From an uncultured Dyadobacter sp. (GTDB taxonomy: Bacteria > Bacteroidota > Bacteroidia > Cytophagales > Spirosomataceae), in assembly GCF_946482605.1 (NCBI RefSeq), contig NZ_CAMLSE010000002.1, positions 186,001 through 250,000 of the forward strand: 64,000 nt of DNA, read 5' to 3'. How positions within the stretch are numbered: the stretch's first letter is position 1; each line of letters begins with the position of its first letter. Of this stretch, positions 54,632 to 62,883 are shown piece by piece. The notes beneath the pieces are model-generated. The model ran no database searches. It was not told the origin of the DNA and saw only the letters and a program-made list of their open reading frames with translations. The position numbers and the translations under genes are program-made.

Positions 54632-55939
54632 TCAATTGATTCTAATAGGTCGCCTACGCCCTTCATCGAGCAGGTATTTGCGGTTCACTTTCGAGAGCAC
54701 AATGCGCACCGAGTCCTGCTTTTCATTCCTCCCCGATAGCACGATCGTTGCCGAATCCGGGCGGGCGTAGCGGAAATGCAAGTCCGGCGAGGAACTGTTA
54801 CGGGCGCGCAGGGTCAGCTCATTGCGCAGCGTATCCAGCTCGTAGCTGTAAAAATGCCGGGACGCATTTCCTGCGTACTCGTAAGTTCTGTCGGTAATCG
54901 ACGGCGTGGAAAGGTCGAGGCGTGCAGGGTGGTTCTTCTTGACGCTGATCGTGTTCCATTTTTCAAAAACCACATTATTCCAGCGTTCCGCATCGGTGAG
55001 CGAGTAAGGAATGGTACCCTGGTTGACCTCATATTCCGACACATTGTAAAAACCGCAGGCATTGCGCAGCCCGGCTTCTGCGGGAAACGGCCAGTTGTCG
55101 CTACCGGCGTAGGTTTTTAACCCGTAAACCACCAAAAACACCACGATAACCGCTTTGAGCGCCAGCCGCGAACGCACTACCCAGTTTTGAGAAAAGACAG
55201 GTTTAAAGCCCGCAGCACTTGCAAATTGCCTTTTTACAAAAACCTTGTACAACCGCGGCAGGTCATAAGCAAACAGGAAAAGCGCAATGCTAAGCAGGTA
55301 GGCGCTGTATACATGCTCACCGAGCTCATAAGCAAAGTTGGCGATCACGATATTGGTCAAAACAAAAATCGCGATCGAAGCACCGATCGTAGCCGTCTTC
55401 CGGAAAAGCAGCAACACGGCCGCCACTATTTCCACGAGTCCGATCGTCTGCTCGTAATACGCCGAGCCGATGCCGGTCGTGAGTGCGTATATTTTCCAGG
55501 GCAGGTAGTCGCCGTAGCTGCTATGCAGGTCGCTCAAAGTCGGGCCGGGGAGTTGGAGTTTGAAGAGTTTCAAAACACCGTAGCCGATCAGCCCCATAGC
55601 GAGGCGGTAACGGAGCAGCACACGGAGCCAGTAGTAAAGCTGGTTGTACGCTTGCCGGTCTTTTCCCCAAAATCCCCATAAAGCGGCCCCTACCACCGCA
55701 ATGAGCAATGCAATGAACCAGTTTGCAAAGCTTCCAATACCCCACGCGTCCGCAGAAACAAATGCCGGCATATAGGTAGTGAGCCTGAAAAGGTCCTGAA
55801 ACTGCGGGCTCAGCCAGTTAATTCCGAAAAAAGTCCGGAAAAACTGCGCGTCGAACGGCAATGCCTGGATCACAAAGTAGATCAGCGCAATGCGAAACGC
55901 TGTTTTTTCAGCCTTCGACCATGATTTCAATGATTCCAT
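54632..55939 (-). CDS. DoxX-like membrane protein with extra C-terminal domain (copy 1)
   Basis: 435 residues from ATG 55939 (upstream codons run into the SusD gene end and have no similarity). Same plan as its neighbour: membrane part about 15-280 (YRLAMGLIGYGVLKLFKLQL, ATIGASIAIFVLTNIVIANF), then the shared domain with RWNNVVFEKWNTI, HPARLDLSTPSI, RHFYSYELDTL and DSVRIVLSKVNRKYLL. A tandem duplicate. DoxX proteins act in thiosulfate or quinone-linked redox chemistry in some species; the role here is unknown. Confidence 0.82.
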   Translation of the reverse strand: MESLKSWSKAEKTAFRIALIYFVIQALPFDAQFFRTFFGINWLSPQFQDLFRLTTYMPAFVSADAWGIGSFANWFIALLIAVVGAALWGFWGKDRQAYNQLYYWLRVLLRYRLAMGLIGYGVLKLFKLQLPGPTLSDLHSSYGDYLPWKIYALTTGIGSAYYEQTIGLVEIVAAVLLLFRKTATIGASIAIFVLTNIVIANFAYELGEHVYSAYLLSIALFLFAYDLPRLYKVFVKRQFASAAGFKPVFSQNWVVRSRLALKAVIVVFLVVYGLKTYAGSDNWPFPAEAGLRNACGFYNVSEYEVNQGTIPYSLTDAERWNNVVFEKWNTISVKKNHPARLDLSTPSITDRTYEYAGNASRHFYSYELDTLRNELTLRARNSSSPDLHFRYARPDSATIVLSGRNEKQDSVRIVLSKVNRKYLLDEGRRRPIRIN

Positions 55940-55967
55940 AAGATCGTATGTGAATGAAAAGCGTGGC

Positions 55968-57332
55968 TCAGTAACCTTTATTCTGGACCAAATCCTTGTC
56001 CGCCGCCAGGTCGTTGAACGGAATTGGGAAAATCCATTTGTCGGCATCGTTCACGCCCAGCACCGCCCCTGCCCTGCCTGTGCGCACCAGGTCGAACCAG
56101 CGGTGCGGCTCCAATGCGAATTCTGCGCGGCGTTCGTCCTCGATGGCTTTTTCGATCGCCGCCTTATCCGTAGAGGCGAAAACCGGCACTTTGGCGCGGT
56201 TTTTCACGGCATTCAGGTCTGCCACGGCTCCCGTAAGGTCGGGAGTGGCTTTTTTAGCCCTTGCTTCGGCCCGGATCAGGTACTGCTCGGCAATGCGGAA
56301 AATATAGGTCGGGTTGTCGTTGGTGGAGCGCCAGTAGAGCAGCTGCACGTAATAATTGAGAATGGCCGGCGTGGAAATATCCTTGATCAGCGCCTTACGG
56401 TCGCCGCCGGTGGCTGGATCTTGCAGCAGCTTGTACAATGCCGGTCCCGGACCAAACTGGTTACGATAGCCATCACTCGACCACGCGCCGTAATGCGAAC
56501 TCCGATCGGCGGTGCTGTATGCCAGCTCGAAAATCGACTCTTTCGAATTTTTGCTATTGATAAACGACGACCAGCTGATCAGCTCGTAGTTACTGTCGGA
56601 AATCAGTTTGGTCGCATATTCCTCCGCTTTTTCATATTCCCCCAAATACAAATGCAGCCTGGCCTTAAATGCCGAAACGGTTTTCAGCGTAACCCGGTTG
56701 CGGTCGGTGGTGTTGCTCAGCAGGCCCTCGGCCTTGCTCAGGTCTTCGAGCACCTGGCGGTATACCTGCTCTTTGGAGCTTTGCTTGATGCCGTCGAAAT
56801 CATTGGGGGCCGTGGTCGGTTTGAGCACCACAGGCACGTTGCCCCAGGCGCGGGCGAGGTCGAAATAGGCCAGCGAACGAAGTACATATGCCTCGCCGGA
56901 AAGCTGTTTGCGCTGTGCTTCGGTAATAGCTTTGGCATCGAGTTTTTCTACTTTGTCGATCACGTTATTCGCACCATTCACCACGGTGTAAATGGTGTAC
57001 CAGACGTTATTCAGCAGCGTATTATCGGAGCGGTAAGTGTGGGTGATGAACGTCGCGTAGTAATTGAGCGTCCCTACCCAAAGGTTGTCCCCGCCCGCGA
57101 GGTAGGCAGCCGCCTGGTAGCCGTCACCGCCGTAATAGTTGCCGTTTTGCAGCTTATCGTAGACACCCAGCAACGCGGTTTCGGCGGTAGCCGCATCGAC
57201 GATGACCGAACCGTCGGAAATGGATTGCTGCGGCTCGGCGTCCAGGAAATAGGATTCGCAGGAAGTGGCCAGCAGGCCTGTCAGCGCCAGCAGCGCGATT
57301 TTATATCGGAATTGAAAAGCGAATTTTCTCAT
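55968..57332 (-). CDS. SusD/RagB-type outer-membrane lipoprotein
   Basis: 454 residues. Lipoprotein signal with lipobox LLATSC (Cys about residue 24), then ESYFLDAEPQQSISDGSV. The TPR-like SusD body (LSGEAYVLRSLAYFDLARAW, RAEARAKKATPDLTGAVADL) and the C-terminal EDERRAEFALEPHRWFDLVR are typical. It forms a lid on the SusC barrel and binds the substrate at the surface. Eight bases after susC. Confidence 0.95.
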   Translation of the reverse strand: MRKFAFQFRYKIALLALTGLLATSCESYFLDAEPQQSISDGSVIVDAATAETALLGVYDKLQNGNYYGGDGYQAAAYLAGGDNLWVGTLNYYATFITHTYRSDNTLLNNVWYTIYTVVNGANNVIDKVEKLDAKAITEAQRKQLSGEAYVLRSLAYFDLARAWGNVPVVLKPTTAPNDFDGIKQSSKEQVYRQVLEDLSKAEGLLSNTTDRNRVTLKTVSAFKARLHLYLGEYEKAEEYATKLISDSNYELISWSSFINSKNSKESIFELAYSTADRSSHYGAWSSDGYRNQFGPGPALYKLLQDPATGGDRKALIKDISTPAILNYYVQLLYWRSTNDNPTYIFRIAEQYLIRAEARAKKATPDLTGAVADLNAVKNRAKVPVFASTDKAAIEKAIEDERRAEFALEPHRWFDLVRTGRAGAVLGVNDADKWIFPIPFNDLAADKDLVQNKGY

Positions 57333-57340
57333 GGTATGGA

Positions 57341-60300
57341 TCAGAAAGAAAGGTTGATACCGAACTCGATGGTGCGCGGGTGCGGCGGCATCGAGAAGTC
57401 GAGCCCTTGCACGGTGGCATTGGCAGCGTCCTGGGCGGTGTTGATCTCCGGGTCCGGACCGGAATATTTGGTGAATGTGAGCAGGTTGGTCGCATTCACA
57501 TATACTTTGGCGTTGTCGATCCGGATCTTCGATAGCCAGTTTTTAGGCAGTGAGTAGCCCAGGTAGGCACTGCGGAGGCGGATAAACGATCCGTCTTCCA
57601 TGAACCGGCTGCTTTCGAAGTTGTGGTTGTAACTGCCGTCCTCGTTAGGCAGGATGGTTACGCGCGGAATGTCGGTCACGTCGCCCGGCTTTTCCCAGCG
57701 TTCCATCATGCTGGCCAGCATCGACCAGGAAGTTCCCCGCGAGCCGGCATGCTCCTGGAAGTAGCGGTTCATGTTGAACACCTTGTTGCCCTGCGAGAAA
57801 TAGAAGTTGACCGAAAAATCGAAGTTCTTGAATCGGACCGAATTCCGCAGGCTTCCATAGTAGGCCGGCCAGGCATTCCCGACGATCTGCCGGTCGGCGG
57901 TGGTAATGCGGCCGTCGCCGGTGCGCGAATCGTCGTACACGGCATTTCCCGTCTGCGGGTCCACGTAAAGCTGCTTGTAGAGCCAGAAAGAGTACATCGG
58001 CGAGCCTTGTTCGAGACGTACCCAGTCGCGGTTGTATTGGGTAAATGAAATCGGCAGCTTTTCAATGCGGTTCTCATTATGCGCCACGTTAAAACTCGTC
58101 GTCCATTCCCAGTCTTTGTTTGAGATATTGGTGGATGTAATCTGGAACTCGAAACCTTTGTTGCTCATTTCGCCCAGGTTCTGGTAGGACGACGAGAAAC
58201 CAGTTTTCGCTGGCGTAGGTACCGAGAGCAGCAGGTCGGTGGTGTATTTGTTGTAGACATTGAACTCGAATTTCAGCCGGTTGTTGGCAATGCCGCCTTC
58301 GAGGCCCGCGTTCCACTGCCGTGTCGTTTCCCATTTCAAGCCGCCGTTCCCGAGCTGGGCCGGTGCCACGCCGGGCTTGTCCAGGTAATTGTTCCCACCC
58401 GACCACAGCCCCAGCGAGGCAAAATCGGGAATGCTCTGGTTACCCGTCCAGCCAATGCTCGCTTTCAGTTTCAAGTCATTCAGAAAATTGACATGATCCT
58501 TTACAAAGCCCTCCTGCCCGATGCGCCAGGATGCCCCCACCGACGGGAAAGTGCCCCACCGGTAATCGGCCCCGAACCGCGAGGAAGCATCTGTGCGGAC
58601 GTTCACATCGACGCTGTACTTGTCATCAAAGCTATAATTCGCGCCGCCGAAGTAGGAAATGAGGCCGGAGTTCGTCACGCCGGTACTGGTCCCTGTCGTA
58701 ATAGCCGCAGCCGAAATGGTCGTGAACTGGGTGCTCGGGAAGTTGGTACCCGTGATCACGGAGCGCTGGAACTCGTTCTTTTGCAAAGTATTACCCAGGA
58801 ACACCGACAGGAAGTGCCGCTCGCCCAATGGAGCATTGTAGTTCAAAAGCTGCTCGGCGATCCAGGTGCGGTCGAGCGTAGTCGCGTCGGTCGCGCTGCC
58901 GTTGGAAGCCTTTCCTTCCGTCAGGTTGGCGTTGTAGTAAACCGCCTCTTTGTAATAGTTATCGTCGAGGCTCCATGAACTTTTGAATGTCAGGTCGTTG
59001 GTAATGTTCCATTTGAAATACCCATTGGCGATCAAATGCTTGCCGTATGCGTAATTATTGCTGTTTTCAAACAAAACATAAGGATTATTGAAACGCTCGC
59101 TGCGGTTGTAAGAACCGTCGGCGGCGAAAAGCGGGGTCAATGTCGGGGTGTGCAAACCAGTGTTAAGGATCCCGCCCGTGTCACCCGTACGTGCGAGCTG
59201 GCGTTTGGTGGCGCTGTAAGACGTGCTCACGCCTACCTGCACTTTGCTGTTGATGTTATGATCTACATTAATGCGAAACCCGAGCCTGCGGAAGTCCTGT
59301 AATTTGAGGATCGAATTCTGATTGGTCACCTCGCCGCCCAGGTAAAACTGGGTCTTATCGTTCCCGCCGGTTACCGACAAATTATTGGATTGCTGAATGG
59401 CGGTACGGAAAACAAGGTTTAGACGGTCATAAGTCCCCTGGTCTTCCGGATTACCCTGCCCTCCTTCGCTTACCGGCCTGAATGGCCGTTTGGCTGCCGG
59501 GTTGCCGTCGTTGATCCACTGCTCGTTCATGATCTGCGCGTGCTGCGGGCCGGTGGTGAGGTCCCATAACTTGGGCGCTTTGGCGATGCCGAGAGAAGTG
59601 TTGAAGGAAATCTTCGTTTTCCCACCTTTCGCGCCGCGTTTGGTGGTGATGAGGATCACGCCATTGGCACCGCGTGCGCCGTAAATGGCTGTGGCATTGG
59701 CATCTTTAAGCACTTCAATGTTCTCGATATCGGCCGGGTTAATGTCGGCCAGCGGGTTGGTCGTTTGTCCGCCGGTACGCACGCCTTGCAGCGACTGGCT
59801 ATTGATAAACACGCCGTCAATCACATATAATGGATCATTACCCGCATTGATGGACGTCGCCCCGCGCAAGCGTACGAGCACGCTGCCGCCTTCCACGCCG
59901 GAGTTGGACGATATTTGCAGGCCCGGCGTCAGCCCCTGGATTTTTTCACTAAAACTCACCCCGTGCTGGTTGGTGATCTCCCCGGATTTGATATTCGAAA
60001 TCGCGCCGGTCGCCGCTCCTTTTTTCAATTGGGTATACCCTACTACCACGATCTCGTTCAGCTGCTTTTCCGACGATTCCAGCTGCACTTCAAAGAACTT
60101 TCGGCTTCCCAGGGAGATTTCCTGCGTTTGAAAACCCACGAATGAAAATACCAGAACCGGATTTTCCCCTGCATTCGGTTCGGGCACATCTAGCTGGAAA
60201 CCGCCTTCGATATTGGTGGAGGTGCCAATGCTGGTGCCTTTCAGGACGATGTTCACACCCGGGATACCCTCGCCCTTGTCGTCGGTGATCCTGCCGGTGA

Positions 60301-60718
60301 CCTTTCGCAATGGCTGGTTTGCATTGGTCTGCGTTGCGGGCGGCGGAGTTTTACTGCTTCGTTCCACCAGCACTATTTTCCCGTTTTGCTCCTGGTAATC
60401 CAGGTTCGTGTTTTTAAGGATTCTGGCTAAAACCTTCGCCAGGGATTCGTTTCCCGCATTCAAACTTAGGTTAGTATATGGACTAACTAGTCTTTCTGAA
60501 TACACAAAAACCAGCCCACTTTTTGTCTGAAACAGTTCCAGGATCTCCTTCAACGATTTCTTCTCGACCTTGACTGAAATTTTGATCTCTTTGATAGAAC
60601 TGTCTGTAAGCGCAAAGCCCGGAAGCGCCGTGCCGATGCCGCCCAGCAGCATCATGGACAGTGACATATAACGCAGCCAGGCTCGCCCCGACGGCTTTTT
60701 CCGCATAGTTTTCCTCAT
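57341..60718 (-). CDS. SusC/RagA TonB-dependent transporter with STN domain
   Basis: 1125 residues. Leader (MSLSMMLLGGIGTALPGFAL) ends near residue 37. An STN domain at about 45-120 (VKVEKKSLKEILELFQTKSG ... LARILKNTNLDYQEQNGK), a CarboxypepD_reg-like domain at about 138-220 (VTGRITDDKGEGIPGVNIVL), TonB box EIVVVGYTQ, the plug with LYVIDGVFINSQSLQG, then a large beta-barrel ending in FGINLSF. The STN domain contacts FecR, so the transporter also signals. Imports an unidentified oligomer or complex with SusD. Its gene follows fecR after 53 bases. Confidence 0.96.
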   Translation of the reverse strand: MRKTMRKKPSGRAWLRYMSLSMMLLGGIGTALPGFALTDSSIKEIKISVKVEKKSLKEILELFQTKSGLVFVYSERLVSPYTNLSLNAGNESLAKVLARILKNTNLDYQEQNGKIVLVERSSKTPPPATQTNANQPLRKVTGRITDDKGEGIPGVNIVLKGTSIGTSTNIEGGFQLDVPEPNAGENPVLVFSFVGFQTQEISLGSRKFFEVQLESSEKQLNEIVVVGYTQLKKGAATGAISNIKSGEITNQHGVSFSEKIQGLTPGLQISSNSGVEGGSVLVRLRGATSINAGNDPLYVIDGVFINSQSLQGVRTGGQTTNPLADINPADIENIEVLKDANATAIYGARGANGVILITTKRGAKGGKTKISFNTSLGIAKAPKLWDLTTGPQHAQIMNEQWINDGNPAAKRPFRPVSEGGQGNPEDQGTYDRLNLVFRTAIQQSNNLSVTGGNDKTQFYLGGEVTNQNSILKLQDFRRLGFRINVDHNINSKVQVGVSTSYSATKRQLARTGDTGGILNTGLHTPTLTPLFAADGSYNRSERFNNPYVLFENSNNYAYGKHLIANGYFKWNITNDLTFKSSWSLDDNYYKEAVYYNANLTEGKASNGSATDATTLDRTWIAEQLLNYNAPLGERHFLSVFLGNTLQKNEFQRSVITGTNFPSTQFTTISAAAITTGTSTGVTNSGLISYFGGANYSFDDKYSVDVNVRTDASSRFGADYRWGTFPSVGASWRIGQEGFVKDHVNFLNDLKLKASIGWTGNQSIPDFASLGLWSGGNNYLDKPGVAPAQLGNGGLKWETTRQWNAGLEGGIANNRLKFEFNVYNKYTTDLLLSVPTPAKTGFSSSYQNLGEMSNKGFEFQITSTNISNKDWEWTTSFNVAHNENRIEKLPISFTQYNRDWVRLEQGSPMYSFWLYKQLYVDPQTGNAVYDDSRTGDGRITTADRQIVGNAWPAYYGSLRNSVRFKNFDFSVNFYFSQGNKVFNMNRYFQEHAGSRGTSWSMLASMMERWEKPGDVTDIPRVTILPNEDGSYNHNFESSRFMEDGSFIRLRSAYLGYSLPKNWLSKIRIDNAKVYVNATNLLTFTKYSGPDPEINTAQDAANATVQGLDFSMPPHPRTIEFGINLSF

Positions 60719-60771
60719 ATCCGTTAATTCGGTTTAAATAATAATGGTTATGTTCTGTAAAATGGTTGGTG

Positions 60772-61743
60772 CTATTTGAAGGCAAGCGTAACGGTATTGC
60801 CGGATTTGGTATAAGTCAGGTTTTCGGCCAGGCAAAGCACTTCGAGAATGTCGTCGAGCCGCTCCCCGACGCCGAACCCCGCACTAAACCGCAGTTCGCC
60901 GATCTCCGTGTCCCGGAAGCGGATCGCCGTGTCGAAACGCTTTTCGAGGGTCAGCGCAATGGCACGGAAACTTTCGTTATTGAACTTCAATTTACCTTCC
61001 ATCCAACCGGTAAAGTCCGTTGCATTCACGTCTATCGTGGTGAATGAGCTTTTGGCATTATCAAAAGTAACCTGCTGATCTTTAACCAGAAACACCGCAT
61101 CCTTGCGGCTATGACCGGAAGCCATTACGCCTACCTTGCCTCGGGCGACAGTGACCTGCGTTTCCGGCAGCGAACGATAAGCTTTCACCGTAAATGCGGT
61201 ACCCAATACCGTCGTCTTTGTTTTGCCGGCATACACGATAAACGGCTTTTCGGGATCATGCTTCACATCGAAATAAGCCTGGCCCTCATCAAGATAAACT
61301 TCCCGTGATACGTCGCCGAATGCACCGGAATACCTGAATGTACTGGCCGCATTGAGCCAAACCTCCGAACCGTCGGGCAATGCGAGCTTTCGGAGTTCGC
61401 CGTTTTTTGTAGCCACTGTCCGGTAGCTTCCTGCACTGGCAGTGCGTGCATACCGGGGATGATTGTTGCGGTAGATCAGAAACGTAATCCCCAGCAACAG
61501 GATCACGCTCGCAGCAGCCACGACAGGATGCCGCAGCCAATGGCGGTTTGTGGTTTTGTGCCCGGCAATGTTCCGCCTGATTTGCTTCCAGGCCGCAGCA
61601 TGCCGGTTTTCGACGCCCGCATCTCCTGGGTAATGCTGCCTGGCATTTTCAAGGTACCATTGTTCCACCCATGAACGCTCCTCCGGCGTGCAGCGGCCCT
61701 CCCGGTATTTTTGCAACAGCTTCCTTGTGTCCTGCTTGTTCAT
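60772..61743 (-). CDS. FecR-family anti-sigma factor
   Basis: 323 residues. Cytoplasmic N-terminus, one membrane helix (about 70-90, HPVVAAASVILLLGITFLIY), then the FecR domain (LALPDGSEVWLNAASTFRYS, GQAYFDVKHDPEKPFIVYAG) and DUF4974 at the C-terminus (LKFNNESFRAIALTLEKRFD). Holds the sigma factor and releases it when the SusC STN domain signals. Lies 132 bases after the sigma gene; that gap is AT-rich. Confidence 0.95.
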   Translation of the reverse strand: MNKQDTRKLLQKYREGRCTPEERSWVEQWYLENARQHYPGDAGVENRHAAAWKQIRRNIAGHKTTNRHWLRHPVVAAASVILLLGITFLIYRNNHPRYARTASAGSYRTVATKNGELRKLALPDGSEVWLNAASTFRYSGAFGDVSREVYLDEGQAYFDVKHDPEKPFIVYAGKTKTTVLGTAFTVKAYRSLPETQVTVARGKVGVMASGHSRKDAVFLVKDQQVTFDNAKSSFTTIDVNATDFTGWMEGKLKFNNESFRAIALTLEKRFDTAIRFRDTEIGELRFSAGFGVGERLDDILEVLCLAENLTYTKSGNTVTLAFK

Positions 61744-61875
61744 TGGTCGATAATCCGCATTGAATGATTATGCCGTAAGACAGCCAGGAAGCAGCTTGGG
61801 AGTAGGCGGACATCAACTTTTTTTGAAGAAATTTTCAAATAGAACTTAAAATTCTGTTTATCAATCAATTAAAAA

Positions 61876-62481
61876 CTAGTAAAGAAATTGTGCATACGCT
61901 TCGATCAGCAAAATACCGTAGGAGATTTTGAGTTTCAGGATTTTCAATGCCTTGCTGACCTGCTTTTTGACGGTTTTATCGGAAATGGAAAGTATTTCCG
62001 CGATCTCGCGATGCGACAGGTTGTCATGGCGGCTAAATTCGAAAATCTCCCGCATCCTGGGTGGCATTCGCCTGATCTCGGCCTCGATGATCTCGGTCAG
62101 TTCCTGCTCGATAACCAGCTCATCCACAGATGACTCGACCGTGGAAAGATACTGCCCCAACGAAACGATATAATGGTCGTGGACGCGGTTGTGCTCAAAG
62201 ATATTGAGCACGCGGTTGCGTGTGGACGCGTACAGGTACGCCGACAGGCTCGTGGTGAGGTCGAGCTCGCGGCCTTTGATCCAGAATGCCGTAAACAGCT
62301 CCTGAACGAGATCCTGGGCATCGTCGGGGTCACGAAGCATTTTGAGCGCGTGCAGGTAGAGCCTGGGAAAATACCGGTTATATATTGCCTTAAAGGCCAA
62401 CTCCGATCCTTGCTGGAACTCGTGTAGCAACTGCCTGTCGGATGGTGCCTCTTTCAATAGCGTGTTCATGGCCTGATGCAT
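61876..62481 (-). CDS. ECF sigma factor, Bacteroidota FecI-type
   Basis: 201 residues. Region 2 (AFKAIYNRYFPRLYLHALKM ... DDAQDLVQELFTAFWIKGRE) and region 4 HTH (LSHREIAEILSISDKTVKKQ). Directs transcription of the downstream fecR-susC-susD genes when freed from FecR. Start 62481; ATG 62469 is also possible. Confidence 0.95.
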   Translation of the reverse strand: MHQAMNTLLKEAPSDRQLLHEFQQGSELAFKAIYNRYFPRLYLHALKMLRDPDDAQDLVQELFTAFWIKGRELDLTTSLSAYLYASTRNRVLNIFEHNRVHDHYIVSLGQYLSTVESSVDELVIEQELTEIIEAEIRRMPPRMREIFEFSRHDNLSHREIAEILSISDKTVKKQVSKALKILKLKISYGILLIEAYAQFLY

Positions 62482-62883
62482 TTTTTTGACAATCCCGTTA
62501 AATGCCTTAGGCTCCGTTGTTCCAAGCGGATGCCGTCCCCATTAAAACGCAAACGGTATAGGATATACGCATCAGCAAATACCAGGGCATTGCATCCGTA
62601 CTTACTGCGCTGGAAAGAGGAAGACGTTACTTTACCACCTTCGGGATGCGCACTACGGAGCCCCATAATGAAAGAAACATCTTTCATGACGTGACAGGTT
62701 AGTGAATCGATTTACTGGTGGCAATAAATCTGAGGAATTACTCTATTAATTTGATAGACAAAGTAAGGTATGAAAGATCCAAAATGCAAACTATTAATTA
62801 AAATTTTTTAATAGCCGTAAAAAATACGATCCGGCACCTGGTATGGATGCCGGATCGTGAGACCGCTGTACTCGCCGATAAGG
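62482..62883. other. gap between the sigma gene and the BNR gene
   Basis: 402 bases. Two overlapping short frames on opposite strands (62466-62687 minus, 62476-62694 plus, 73 and 72 residues) cover the left half, but neither has a known pattern. The right half is AT-rich and should hold the promoter of the sigma gene; the best -7-like box is a near match around 62758 (minus). Confidence 0.4.

Noticed and set aside
55890..57557. 555-codon plus-strand frame
   Set aside because: It lies opposite the SusD gene and the 3' end of SusC, has no family pattern, and is a shadow of GC-rich minus-strand coding sequence.
62466..62694. Two overlapping short frames on opposite strands upstream of the sigma gene
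   Set aside because: Neither resembles a family and both overlap the sigma gene start; more likely leader sequence.
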